Below are positions 51,742-63,900 of a DNA stretch of 64,000 nucleotides, piece after piece. How positions within the stretch are numbered: position 1 is the first letter of the stretch; every line of letters begins with the position of its first letter. Under the pieces are notes generated by a model, which was not told the origin of the DNA, searched no databases, and worked only from the letters and a program-made list of their open reading frames with translations. The stretch comes from Gymnorhina tibicen. Taxonomy: Eukaryota > Chordata > Aves > Passeriformes > Artamidae. The translations under genes and the position numbers were made by a program. Location of the stretch: positions 732,768 to 796,767 of the forward strand of contig VXAZ01002365.1 of the NCBI GenBank assembly GCA_013399875.1, in the 5' to 3' direction.

Positions 51742-54334
51742 ATACACAACTACTATATATAGCTTTTTAAAATACAGGTCATTAGCTTTCTTGGACAAAA
51801 AATAGAAGCTGATTAGTACATGGAATATCAACAGCTTCCACTAAACATGAAAAGAGGGTCAAGAGCAAACTCATGGAAAGATTTTAATGTAGACTGTTCA
51901 CTGAATCAGATGTCAGCAAAGCCTTTCCCAACTGCACTTTTTAGGCGCAATTACTCAAATATAGTGCTGGACAGAAACTTACTAAGATGAGCAAAACATT
52001 GGGGGTTTTTTTCCTAGCTGCAGGTAGTCATTTAAGAAATTAGAAGATTTTGTATGTTACTAGGCCATTCAAAAAGTTCTGCATAGTTTTACTGTAAGAG
52101 CTCCACATGATAACAGTAACACGTGCAGACTTAGCATCTTAACATCCCTGTCTTAAGCTATTCCGTATTTACACACTGCAGTGTCAGGCAGAAACTGAAG
52201 CCAGAGCCATTCAGGGGAAATACACAGCCGTGATCTGTTTCTCAATCGAAATTATATTTGCAATTATAAATTCAGTATTTCACTATACGCTAGTGGCATT
52301 TTACATATTAAAAAGATCAATTAATGCACTACATTCTTAGCCAAGCTTAAAATAAATGACTCCCCACATTCAAACTATAATTTGCTTCAGACAACATGGG
52401 CTTTAATTTGCAAACTCTTCAGTACGGATGTAGGCAGAACCCACCTCATGATTTGTATAGAGCTGCATCCTGGATAAACACAGGGCTACACAGCACAATA
52501 TGCAAATACAAGGTATGAACCTCACTGCGTTATCCTTCCTAAAGATTTTTTTAAGTCAGACTCATTATTGTCAAAGCAGTATTTAAATAATGCCAGCAAA
52601 AGATGCTTTCATCTTTCCAATTTAAGTGGCCCTTTTAATGCCAAGTTAACATTATAATGGTTTATCTATGCTGGAGAAGTAAATTCAGTTTGTTCTTTCA
52701 AGCACGAACAATTTTTAAGAAAAATTTTCACCATGTATTCAAACATGTGATTTTATGTTTTCATATCTGTTACTTCTACATCAATTATTCAAAACAAGCC
52801 TCTCTCATGTCACTTACTGAAGTGCAGATGTAAATAACAAGAGCTATGTGCAAATATAGAGAATTCTTATAACAAAGCAATATCACAATTGCTTTAATGT
52901 CTTAAGCACATAAAATATCAGATCACCTACTTACTTTATTTTCCAATTCTAGTAAGAAAAACAAATCTGAATATGGTACTAAGTCCAATTTCATAAATGT
53001 TTTCTTCTGCCCCGCATTCTTCCCAGTATTTAACCTTTGGTGATATAGTTTCCAGTTCAACTAATACAATTAAAAAAGAAGTGGGGGGGAGAGAAGTAAT
53101 GGAAGAACGTCACACCAGGCTTGCTCTCATATCTATACCGCGACACCTACAAGAATGTTGCTACTGATCTTCTGTTAAACTACAAAAGAATAGAAATTAT
53201 TCACCAAAATTAAAAAAGAAAATGGATGCCTTTTAAATTACTGAGTTTGGATTATGATATAAGTCAGCCCCATTTTGCTCATAGCACCCATAACACTGTT
53301 AACAACCATTAGCAAAGTGCCAAAGACAGCAATGAGTTTAAAACAACTATAGCCAGCTACCAAAATTGTTGCAGGAGAGACAAAGGGGATCAAGGTCAGC
53401 ATTCTTCTAACACAACAGCTAATCCACTCCTATGAACATGGTATTGGCACTGGTGGGCGTAATATAAGAAATATAAAATGTACACGATCCCACCTGGGTT
53501 CCCCCGTTCTTTCAAGAGAACCATTTTACTCTCAGTGGTCTCAAGCTATTACATATCTGAGCGAGGAAGGAGAGGGAGGAGTTCACAGAAGTTCAGGGTC
53601 AGGCAATGTTCACGTATCCTGTCACCTTCGAACTCAAAGCTCAGAGCAGAAAGACTCTTATGCCAAGCGCTCTTATGCCAACCTACATATTTTGGGTGTG
53701 CGTGTGGGGGGAGACCTGCAATAGGAGCGAATGTGTCATACGTGCGGAGGCTGCGAGGAGAAGAGCTGTCAGGAGAACGCTGCCTCGCTTGAAGAGGAGG
53801 AGGCGGTGGGGAACGGTGACGAACGCAGGATCACCAAAAAACCCGGCAGTGCTCAGGGGCTGCATCCCCGGCTCACCCCTCCGGTCGGGCTTCGCTCGGC
53901 TCCGCTCGCAGAGGGCTCAGCCTGCCGGAGTTGCCCCCCAGCCCCCGCGGAGCCGCTCCCAGCCGCCACCGGGCAGCGGAAATCCCCCGCAGCCCGGCCC
54001 GACCCTGCCCGGGGGCGCCGAGCGGCGCTCCCCGCAGCCGGGGCTCACCGGGCAGCCCCCGGCCCTCTCGCGGGGCGCTCCCCCACGACCACCATCACTT
54101 CCCCCCTCCTCCGCGGCCGCGCTGTCACCTCACCCCCCGCGACGTCCCACGCACCGCAGGCCGACAGCCAACACCCCGCCGCGAGCCGGACCCGCACCCC
54201 GGGGCCGGGAGACAATGAGCAGCCACAACTCACCAGCAGCACCGGAGCTTCGCGGGTCCGGGGGCGGTTCCTTTGCCCCTTCTCCTTCCCCTTCTCCTCC
54301 GCCTAGGAGCGGTATCCGGCCGCCGGGAGCCGAA

Positions 54335-54355
54335 CCCCCCCTCCCCTCGCCGCCC
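54335..54355 (-). promoter_or_regulatory. G-quadruplex motif in the predicted 5' UTR
   Basis: Read on the minus strand this is GGG, a 6-base loop, GGGG, A, then seven G. It satisfies four runs of at least three G with loops of 6, 1 and 1. It lies within predicted exon 1, so an RNA quadruplex in the 5' UTR is possible. Motif only; no structure shown. Confidence 0.5.
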
Positions 54356-54407
54356 GAGAGCCTTCGCCTCCGCCGGACCGCCGGCCGCGCTCCCTCCCTG
54401 AGGAAAG

Positions 54408-54431
54408 TCACTTTATTCCCCGCTCCAACAT
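54408..54431 (-). promoter_or_regulatory. Possible 7-codon uORF in the CDK17 5' UTR
   Basis: On the minus strand ATG at 54431-54429 is followed by six sense codons and TGA at 54410-54408, encoding MLERGIK. Position -3 is G and +4 is T, an intermediate start context. It would be translated only if transcription begins to the right of 54431. Short uORFs usually lower initiation at the main start. This depends on an unmapped start site next to an assembly gap. Confidence 0.35.
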
Positions 54432-54434
54432 GGC
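54427..54434 (+). promoter_or_regulatory. YY1-like / short-5'UTR-initiator-like site
   Basis: AACATGGC on the plus strand matches the YY1 core AANATGGC and resembles the TISU element that couples transcription and translation starts. The plus-strand ATG (54430-54432) has A at -3 and G at +4, and reads MAAPPA before the N gap. It may simply be a YY1 site of the CDK17 promoter; a rightward gene start is possible but unproven. Confidence 0.35.
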
Positions 54435-54448
54435 TGCTCCCCCCGCCG

Positions 54449-54492
54449 NNNNNNNNNNNNNNNNNNNNNNNNNNNNNNNNNNNNNNNNNNNN
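54449..54492. other. Assembly gap (44 N)
   Basis: A run of 44 N in the GC-richest part of the CpG island, probably over or beside the CDK17 transcription start. The true missing length is unknown, so reading frames across it mean nothing. Confidence 0.99.
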
Positions 54493-54566
54493 AGGGGCCG
54501 CGGGGACGCCCGTGCGCCGGCGACACCTGGCGGCCGCGGCGGCCCTGGCTGAGCCGGCGGCTGCGC

Positions 54567-54586
54567 GGGGAACGGGGGGGTCAGGG
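54567..54586 (+). promoter_or_regulatory. G-quadruplex motif upstream of the probable CDK17 start
   Basis: The plus strand carries GGGG, loop AAC, seven G (divisible as GGG-G-GGG), loop TCA, and GGG. This meets the standard four-run motif, and an Sp1-type GGGCGG overlaps its end. It sits on the template strand for CDK17, just beyond the assembly gap. Such motifs are common in GC-rich promoters. Confidence 0.5.
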
Positions 54587-54990
54587 CGGAGCGCGGGGAA
54601 TGCCCCGGGCGGCGGCGCGGGGAGCGGGGGCTGCCGCAGCGCTTTTCTGGGCCGCTCTCCCCGCTGCAGGGGAGCCCGGCCGCGCCGAGCCGAGTGGGGC
54701 GCTGCTGCCGTTCGCTACTCCTCAGCGGCCCTGCGCGGCCGCCTCCTCCCGAGGGAGGAAGTGGGTGTCCTCGGCAGAGGCTCCCGGGAAGCCGCTCCGA
54801 GGCCCTGCGTACTGCTGGCCGTCCGAGGGGTCTCCCCGAGCAGCTTCGTGTAGGGCAGGGCGGAAAAAGGGGCGTTTGCTCGCTTCATTTTTTCCGGTTC
54901 CTTGGCAGCGTTTCCTCTTGCGTTTGCAGGGCGATTTAGCTCATCTCTGAGGCATCCCGCTGCTCCCCCTTCCTACGGCTGACACATCCG

Positions 54991-57900
54991 TAACCGAAGT
55001 TAAGGGAAGCGGGGTGTCTCTTTAGATCAATTTCTAACTCAGGTTTTCTGTATTTATTCGTGTGGTATTTTCTTTCTTTTGTCTCTTGCACTCACGGTCC
55101 CCGTACCATCCCCCTTGTCTTTCTGGTCGCTCTGACAGCGCCAACCACGCTGCCTTCCTGCGCTTAGAATCTTTTTCCCCTCAAGCTGATCTAGTCTGTG
55201 TTTCCTCACTTCTCAGCCTTTTCCAGCCCTAAATTTCTTAGGCTTTGTGTGTTACTGAACAAGACCTATAAGGTGAAAGGCAGTCTTGAGAGCCAGCTAT
55301 TCTGTACTATATTTTTTTCACATTTCCATCACACAAAGAATAAGATCTATCAGGAAGGCCAAATCCGGAGTGGTTTTAGTGATACGGGTTTGAACTTAAA
55401 GTACCAGGGCATAGGTACACTTGGGCCAGAATCTGGAAAATTGTTTGGGTTTTTTTCCTTTTGGACATCTGCTGATCCTTGCTGCCTACTTTTTCTCTTG
55501 CTTTGTCAGCTCAAATTCGATGTCATGGGGCCTTTTCCCATCTTCATGCAAACCAGGATTATGGGTCTTCGCTTCACCACACTCCTGTGAATGCTGAGTG
55601 AGGAGGCCAAAACTCCCTCATTCTGCAGGCAGGTCTGCACTGTGCTGTGTCTAGGTGGAGACTAGAGTATATTTTAATTTGCAGAAGCAAGCCCCTGATC
55701 TTGAGGAACTCCATGTGCAGCTTATTCGAGCCAGGCCTTCTCCACAGTAGGGCCAAGTGGGAGCTGCTGTCGCAGGAGCAGTGCCAACTGAAAATTCCCC
55801 TGCTTCCAGCTCTGTTGACCCTTCCAACAGCACAAGCAAACCAGAACACAGACAAGTATGTTTCCCAGTAAACAGAAGTCATTTTCTCTTGCCTAAAAAA
55901 GGAGTGCAAGCATGAAACCACTTCTTAAATGCACAGAAATTCACTTTGCTCGTGCTGATGTAGACTTTTAGTGAAATCGGTGTACCATAAAAATAAGTAA
56001 ATATGACTCAGAAACAAACTTTCTGTTTATACAGACAAAACATGATTACCAAAGTATTTTTGCATCTTTTCAAGATGTAGGATAGCTACCTTACATTTGC
56101 AAAACTTGTGGGATTTTTAATAACACAGAGAAAGCAGACACTCAAGCTTTGATCTTTCTGGTAATGCAAAGATACCCCTTACAGATCTCCTTTAAAGCTC
56201 AGGACCTACCAGTTCTTGCTAGACTTACCAGTTCTCCTGATCTTTGAATGCTAATTAGATGATGGATGTTTTGTTTCATCTTATTCAATTTGAAGGCTAT
56301 TTTGGGTACATAGTAACATTATAAATGATAGTGTGCAAGTTTATTATATGCATGATTTGTAAAACAAGTTTTTGAGACAGCACAGCAACGAGTGCAGCAC
56401 ATCCATTTATTGCAGCACATCGAAGTAAAAGCTGTTCCACATATGAAATACAGAGAGAAGGTGGGTTGGAAGTTTATGAAGTTGTGTTTTTAAATATTAA
56501 AAATATTAATAAGATATGTTTGTTTTACTTGATACATATTCATGTCTGCCGTGATACTTCTGTTATTACAGGAAAAGTAATTATGGCAAGCAAAAGAAGA
56601 AACTAAAAAAATGAGCAGATAGGATGAGTCACACAAGAAGTAAGGGGTCAACACTGATTGCAGTGTAATTAGAGTATTTTAGGGTTTTCCACTTGTAATG
56701 AGGAGAATAATGAGTTGTTAAGAGCGAAGAGTTTGTAACAGTATAATGCTTGATATCCATTTGGTCTTTGTATCTGCCTCTACCTCATGACCTCAGATGA
56801 AGATTTTCACATCTGAGCAAAAGACAGTGCAGAAGGAAGACAGAGTGAAAGATATGAGTTTGAAATGTAGGTACTGGTTTTGATTAATTTATCCCGTGGG
56901 TCTAGTTTTATAACTATAGCTATTGATTTGTTTTATTATTTAGTGGATTATGTAGCAATCAATCATATTTCCATCTAGCTAACCAAGATTATTAATATTT
57001 TAAACTAGTTTTAAGATGGATTGACTGGTGAGTGCAATAGGTCTTCTCTCTAAGCCAGAGAGAATGGAGTACACCCAGGTTACATGGAATGAATTATTGC
57101 CACTGGACAATCTGATGAAATCTACATCAGCCATTAGAATATAAATCCAGCAGTAGGAATACAGTGCTGTCAGGGGACTGAGATTTCCTGCTTTGAAAAT
57201 GAACATGTTGCCTTTACCTCTACGTTTCTTCAACAAAAGTATGTAGTTATTCTGTGACAGTAAAAGTATAAGAGTTAAATCAGTGGAGTTCACATAACAG
57301 TAGATGGAAACCCTACAGAAACATACGCATTTTTAACACAATATACGTGGAAAGCAGTTACTTTCCTGCCAAAAGCCACGCTCAGGATTCTGTGTCACTG
57401 CATCAGGAGTCAGCGACCTCGCAATCAGCAGTGTGGGAAAGCATTGTGCTAAACTACAAGGGATGTGTTCGTTTGCAGGGGAAAGACTGAAAGCCCTGGC
57501 AGGTTATTAAAAGAGGAAATGATTTCCAAATACAATATTCTGTTTTGAAATGCAATTGTTTTTTTCTATTGGATGCCAAAAATTTCTGAAGAATGCAATA
57601 TCCTCTAACTAATTGTATCTGTGCTCTGAGAAAAGAAACAGGGCTATTGTTCTCCTCACAGCATGGGCTATTTATATATTAGTCTGTGTAGTGCTCCTTT
57701 CTGTAATGATCATCTTCCACCTACGCAAAACACCAATCCATTTAAAATAATCAAATTAAGATAGTTTATTGCTTTCTTACACCAAGCTGATATTCATATA
57801 AAGTGTTTTCCAGGTTACTTGGATTTAGTACAAGGCCTCTAGGCTAAAAACAGTACAGTTCTATTGCCTCACTGAAAGACCAAACCCCTTCCTTTCTGAT

Positions 57901-60900
57901 GAATGGAAGCGGGAAGTAGTACCACGAAGGAGGTCACCCTTGTAAGAAGCAAAAAGTGATATACTTCTGCTAACAAGAGCTGTAGCTATTTCTACCATGA
58001 TTTCAGTCACTGGTAGCTGGTCATTGTTTTAGTTGCACTTTGCTTTAGTTGTGTATATTTCACACAGAAACAGGGAAAGTTACTATTTGTTCTTGTAAAC
58101 CTTGCTTTTGGCAAGCAGGAAGGAGTTCCCAAAATGCAAATAGTGGGGTGTTCATTATCTACACTTGAGATTTTCATTTCTGTAGTTATACAGGTGTTTG
58201 GAGACTGATTAACTGCTGCAGAAATTACTAGAAGACTAAGCAGATTACCTGTGCTTAGTTCCTATCTCTATATTGTCATTTTTTAGCATATAAATATTTG
58301 TAATATATGACATGACATATACAGGCATATCATTGTAACTGTTTTCTTCTTTATATTGCTAAACCTTTTAGTTCCCATATGTAACTTCACAATATCCTAT
58401 CACAATGCTACTTAAATACTGTTTCTCATTTCCTTGCACCTTGTATCTCTAAATTTTGAAGAATATTTATCGTTCATGTAGATAATAATTTCAGTATCTT
58501 TACAATATCAGAATTGATGCTTTTATTTATATCTGGCATTTGTGGTATTTGAGCATACAAAGTGTCTACCAGTTGTGTATATTTTTTGGATCTGGGGCAT
58601 TGTTTTAGCGGAAAATCTAGTTTCATTGCTTGTTTTTTCTTGACTATTTTTTTCTCCAGGTGGAGATTGCTCCAGCTAATGTAAATGAAGTCTTTCCATT
58701 GACTTCAGCAAGAGTCAGCTTAGTCCTTGTAGAAGGAAGTTAATAGCATGGAGACAGACTCTTTGTACAGTTCTGCCTGGGTTTGCAAACAAACACGAGA
58801 CACTCCTTTATTTCTCTACTACTGCTCTGAAAGGCAGGACATCCTGCTTTTCAAAACAAAAGATATCAAGCCTACTTCAACTAGGGCAATTACCGTACTC
58901 AGATAGGAAATGGTGAGGTATTTTCTGTAGATTGTCTAAAAATGAGGTTTGTGCCTCAGATGATAGATCACTATAAAACTCTAGCCCAGTGAAAGAAATA
59001 TGTTTTAATTCCTTTTTTTATATTTTGTTTACATTTTGTGTTGGAGACTAAAACTGGTGAAAAGAATTTGAGCAAAACAATGAAGAGCTGCAGGTGATGA
59101 AAATGGTCACTTGCATATGCACACCTCTGCTGCTTGTCCTTTTCAGGTACAATTCAGGGTACACTTCTGCCTTTATGAAACAGAAATCTGAAAGAGCAGG
59201 GGAAGAGACTCCTATTCTTCTCTGTTTCTTTCATGCGGGTTCAGTGTCTCAGACAGAATAGCAAGCATCCCTTTCTCTTCTTCATGGCAAGTAAATTGCT
59301 TCATAGAAATTTGCAGTCATTATTCACTGAATTGATTAGAAATGCCATCAGTGAGTCTCAGAACATTTGTATCATTGCCAATTCGAACTACTTAGTGGAT
59401 ATGAAATTAAAGCACAAAATACACAGAGACTCCTGCAGTTAGAACACTATAGGTGTCAAACATCTTGGTTTTTTCTTTATTGTAATGGTTGCTCTCTCTA
59501 GGGTTTTTCAGGACTTAAATGAAATTGCTTTCAGTCATGACAGCTGGTTACTTTCCTGTAATTCTGTTACAAAAAACTTAAGTTTGTTCTAGCAAAGATG
59601 GTATCTGTTCAAGTGAAGATGAAACCAGATCATTCTCAAATTTCTCTTTTTAGTGCTGGACAGGAAGGTGTAGAGAGACATGGAAATAAAAGAAGTGGAA
59701 CCAGAGCTAAAATCCGATGTAGAGAATATGAAGAGTATGAGAAAAGGCACACGAAAATGGAACCAGTGTGCATAGTGAATGCTGGAAATAAAATGAGACA
59801 CAGGAAATCTGGGGACAGAATGGAAGTGGGCTGAGGGAAACCTAGGCTACCTCACTGGGAACTGAGTACTGCACACATTGTTCTGTATGCCACAGGTCAA
59901 GGGTATATGATACACTGTTCATTGCAGAGACTTTCTTGTATATTCTAGAGATCCATGTGCATGCTCAGATCAACTACATTTTGAAGTTTTATGTGCACCA
60001 GCAGCTGGCTGTCTGTCTGCTTTGAAATTTATAATGGCAGCTTTTGATATCAGTAGAAGATAGCCTTTGCAAAACAAGCACTACAGATAGAGAAGGGGGA
60101 CAGGAAGAGAGCTGGGATGAGTGAAAGAGAATGCAAGAGAGAAGATATGGCAAATGAATGCAGGAAATTAGGAAGCAAGTAGATGTGGGGGTTTCTCTGT
60201 CAGTCTAGGCCAAAGGCTTCTACCATCTTATAATCTTAACAATGCTAACTATGCCGGGGAGATAGGTAGAATTAAGATGTTACTTTTTAACTGCCCCAGC
60301 CAGTTGCCCTACCCTTCTGCAGAAAGTTGTTACACCCGGAGGGAGAGGAGATGGAACCATACCTATTTCCCTGTATAGTGTGGCATTTAGCTTTAGCCAC
60401 CAGTGAGGATGTAGAGGCAGGTGAGTCAGATGCATACAGTTTCTTCTGACACACCTCCTAGGGATGGTGCCCTCTGGCATTATGGGAGGGACAAAGTGCT
60501 GAGGTCTGTAATAATTTTTTTAATTGGCACAGCCAGATCAGTCAGACTTTTCTTAACTAATTTTTGCTGTCCTATGAATCCTCCTGCTTTAGGCAGCCAT
60601 ATGTATATTTATATGTTGGCGCTAGATTTGGGAGACTCCAAGTGAGAGAGAAAAAGGGGTGGCATAAAACCAGAAGAATATAGATGGCAGCTTCTATCTG
60701 CTCATTGAAAGAAATGCTTCCTCTTAGGTGCCAGTGAGAAATTTTACATAGCTACCTGTGCATTTAATATTGAATAAGACAATTGATTAAACTGATATGT
60801 AACCTATAGAATATTTCTGACACTGAAAATACCAAAGTGCATCTTCAAATGAGATTAACAATTTCTCACAGACGTAAAGATAAAAACCAAGAAGAGGTCA

Positions 60901-63900
60901 CTCATAAATTCCAATTGATTTAAGTGTGGAATTCCTCACCAATTTCTTTTTGTTTAGCTGCTTGCTTTGCCTAATTGCTGAATGATCAACTAAACAATTC
61001 TTTAAGTCAAGCACAGCATTTTTCAAGGTCTGTTTCAGCACAGTATAAAATAATTAGAGCTATAAACAAAAAAGAAGCAGGAATGCCACAATCCCCCACA
61101 TATCTATTAATTGTCATCTGTAGAGTCTAGCTGTTACACAGAAGCATGTTAAAATTAAATGGTGAGCTTTATTTACCACACTTATTTGTTCTCTCCTGCT
61201 TTGCTTTACCATTCTACATTTCAAAGCTCTTTTGTTCACTTCACAACATGGCATATTCCTGGTCATGCAGATACTTACACTCCACAGTAAATTGCTGCAC
61301 AGTTATACTTACCTTTTAAAAACAAATTCAGTTGGAGCTTTTGTAGCCACTACATGCATGGCTTCAGAGTTAGTTAAGTATTTTGCAGGACAGATAGTAA
61401 TTTATATCAGTTTATAGACCATGCAAAATTTAGGATGAATGTCTGCTAGGAATTAAAAAAAAAAAAAAGAGTTAACTATGTACTTGAAATTCTGTATTGG
61501 TGTGATTTTATATCATTAGCCTTCTCATGCAATATTTTGTTTTGAAAAATTAATTTTCCTTTTTTATAATTCATCAAAACAGTTTATTTTTCCCACCAAT
61601 AAGCTCTCCATAGAAACATAGTTGTATCTTAGTAACATAACAAGAATAGAGTTCAGGGAATACACTGCATCTGTATATACTGCCCTTAAAGAGACATTAG
61701 TAGTTGTTATAAGGGAAGGTGAGAGTTGTCTTTCTGCAACTGTAGCAAGCAGAGCACTGCAATACAACATCTCAGTGCTTCCTAGGTTGATCTCGTTATG
61801 CATGAGATACAGGTCACTTCTGCCCCTTATTCCTTGTCCTTCATAGGAGCATATCAGGAAAAAATGTCAAACGGCTGTCCCTTACAGCTAGGGGTTTATT
61901 TTTTGGTTTGTTTTAGTTGGATGCTAGTTGATGAACTATATGGACACTTCTTGCTTTTGGCCCTTGTCATCTGAATTCAAAAGAGTTTTTACTACTGCCC
62001 CTGTAATTTTTTTCCATCTCAGGTCTTTCTACATAGGAAAAATGTTGAAAATTGTGTTGCTGGTATCACCTTGTGTTGATCTGTAGCTGCTCCGTAAGGC
62101 ACTACTTTTCTACACTCCAGGTGACCCTAGCTTTACCAGCTCTCTCATTGTTTTGCCTCTCTCCTTTCTGCTCTTCCATGCTTGCTGTAGGGCAGCTGTT
62201 TGTCCTCTGGCACCTTTGTTCTCTCTGTCCCTCACCAAGCTGAAAGGATCCAAGGGAACGGTTACGATGACATTTGAGCTTCTCTGCAGCAATGTGTTGA
62301 TATTTACACTGAGCTGATTATTAGCAAGTTGAGCATATGACTACATTTTAAAATCTACTTAGTTTAACCAGCGCTTCAGGGGAAAAGAAGCAGGAAGTAG
62401 AGTGATGCAGGGGCTGTGTGTCCCTCCTTACATGGTTGGTGGGGACTGTGCCAATAATTTGTCTGGGCAGAAGGGGATGAAGCGTGCTTTTCAGCTGATT
62501 CTTACACTGCTTTGTAGTTGTTATTTGCTGCATGTTGCCTGCCTCGACTGGTATTCTTCTCTGCTTCAAAATAAACCAGGCCATTTAACACTAGGGTAGA
62601 GCGGAGTGTGTCCTAACCCCAGCCCTCCACAAGAAGCTTTTAAGATGTCAAGCAGCAGAACACCCCATCCAGGGTTTTGATTAAGGAAAAGAGTAGTTAT
62701 CAGCTTTGGTCTCAGGCACAGACTAACTGAGGGAATGAAGGCAGAGGCAAGATATCTCTTGTCTCAGCACACAGTTATTAAAAGAACGTGTCTGGAGGCA
62801 AAAAAGAGGCCCAGGAACCCAGAGAAACCAGACAGATTTAACGAGAATTTCTCTTACCCTCTGTGTGGGGAGAATGAGGCAGAGGGAAAGCATCTTGCTG
62901 AAACATTGTTTTAGAAATTTTGTATTTGTGTAGTTAATCTAAATTTGCAGCAGGAGCAAGTGAGCTATTTCAGAATAAGAAATGGGGACACTGGGAGGGG
63001 CTTTTTTTTGTTACAGGGAAATGTCAGGGTACTGTGAACTGCCAGTGATGTTTTGGGAGGCTGAGATGTAAAAAAAAAAAGCAGCAGAACTTTAGAAGTC
63101 ATGGGGGCTTTGACACCCCTCTCTACCAACCTATATATGCCCACTTAGCCCTAGAGACACACTTTTCTCACTTCTCTTTGGCTATGGCATCTCCATTCTC
63201 ATGTCTCAGGCAGCTGTCTGTCCTCACTGCAGCCTGCATCATTTCTGCAGCCACAGGTCACTTTGTGTAACTTCCATGTGTGTGGTAACTGGGGCAGGCC
63301 AGGGACCTTTTCCAACATGAAAATGGATGTGGGAAAAGGAATAATACAGAGCGCTGAGAGAAGAGCAGGAAGGCCTGCAGTGATATTGAAAGGTGGTCTA
63401 CATGGAGGGGAGAGATTCAGCCTAAAGCAGCTGATCTGGTCTCCTAGGCCCTAGCAGAACCTGCAGATTGCTCCTCATCAGCTATCAAAAAAGGCTGTGT
63501 CTACATTAGCAATTAGTTTCAAAGCAACAGTGTGGTTTGAAGGAAAATCTTGTCATTGTCTCCACTTACCATGTGGTGTTGCAGTTCTCAAAGTGGTACA
63601 AACCAAATTCCTTCAGGAGGAAATGAAAACAGAAGCTCTGCTTCAAATCTGCTCCACATGCACCCTAGTGCTAATGGGGACAAGAGGTTCCAAAATAGCG
63701 TGTGAGCTGCATCATCACAAGGTCCTCTAGCACATACCTAACACTTCTTCTCAGAAAGCTTTGAAACACATGTGTAGTGGAGGTGTTTGGCTCCAGTGAC
63801 CAGGCTAAATATAATCCAGAATAAACCCCCAAAACACATATAATGGAAAAATGAGGTGCCTTAGTATCAACTATTGCATTCTACCAGTCCAGTGCTTGTG

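Larger units (their letters stand above)
15853..54233 (-). other. CDK17 intron 1 (about 38.4 kb, inferred left of the CpG island)
   Basis: The interval from the acceptor of the start exon to the best CpG-island donor. The left boundary is firm; the right one depends on the exon 1 prediction. I see no further exon of a known gene. It contains three CR1 copies (25900-26176, 28431-29082, 33463-34060), the minisatellite at 45877-46084, low-complexity A/C sequence at 43075-43177, small tandem duplications (35805-35836, 36695-36750, 49311-49358) and hairpins. Any extra non-coding 5' exon would be invisible here without transcript data. Confidence 0.75.
54234..54448 (-). other. CDK17: Predicted CDK17 non-coding exon 1 (5' UTR), right boundary unknown
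   Basis: Inferred first exon within the CpG island, upstream of the CDK17 start exon. The best minus-strand donor is CTG|GTGAGTT, with the exon ending at 54234 and GT at 54233-54232. Weaker donor-like sites on the same strand would end the exon at 54049 or 53877. The transcription start was not seen directly and probably lies close to or inside the N gap at 54449-54492, so 54448 is only a placeholder. Within the exon I find one minus-strand ATG, opening a 7-codon uORF (54431-54408), and a G-rich run at 54355-54335. No other ATG occurs between the uORF and the CDK17 start. If this donor is right, about 205 nt of UTR separate the uORF stop from the start codon. Confidence 0.55.
53728..54990. 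promoter_or_regulatory. CDK17: CpG-island promoter of CDK17
   Basis: About 1.25 kb of very GC-rich, CpG-dense sequence in an otherwise AT-rich, CpG-poor window. It sits where the 5' end of the minus-strand CDK17 gene is expected. No TATA box or CCAAT box is obvious. An Sp1-type GGGCGG lies at 54584-54589 and a YY1-like AACATGGC at 54427-54434 on the plus strand. CpG islands usually mark broadly active promoters with dispersed, often bidirectional initiation. The very long open frames across it are a by-product of few AT-rich stop codons. The edges are by eye. Confidence 0.9.

Noticed and set aside
53606..54853. 415-codon plus-strand open frame across the CpG island
   Set aside because: It runs through the N gap, is Pro/Arg/Ala-rich low complexity, and exists because GC-rich sequence has few stops. 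Other frames on both strands are open here too.
60390..60480. CTCF-like sequence around ccaccagtgagg and the complement of gccctctggc
   Set aside because: Neither fits the CTCF core; one lacks the G-run and the other is a base short in spacing.
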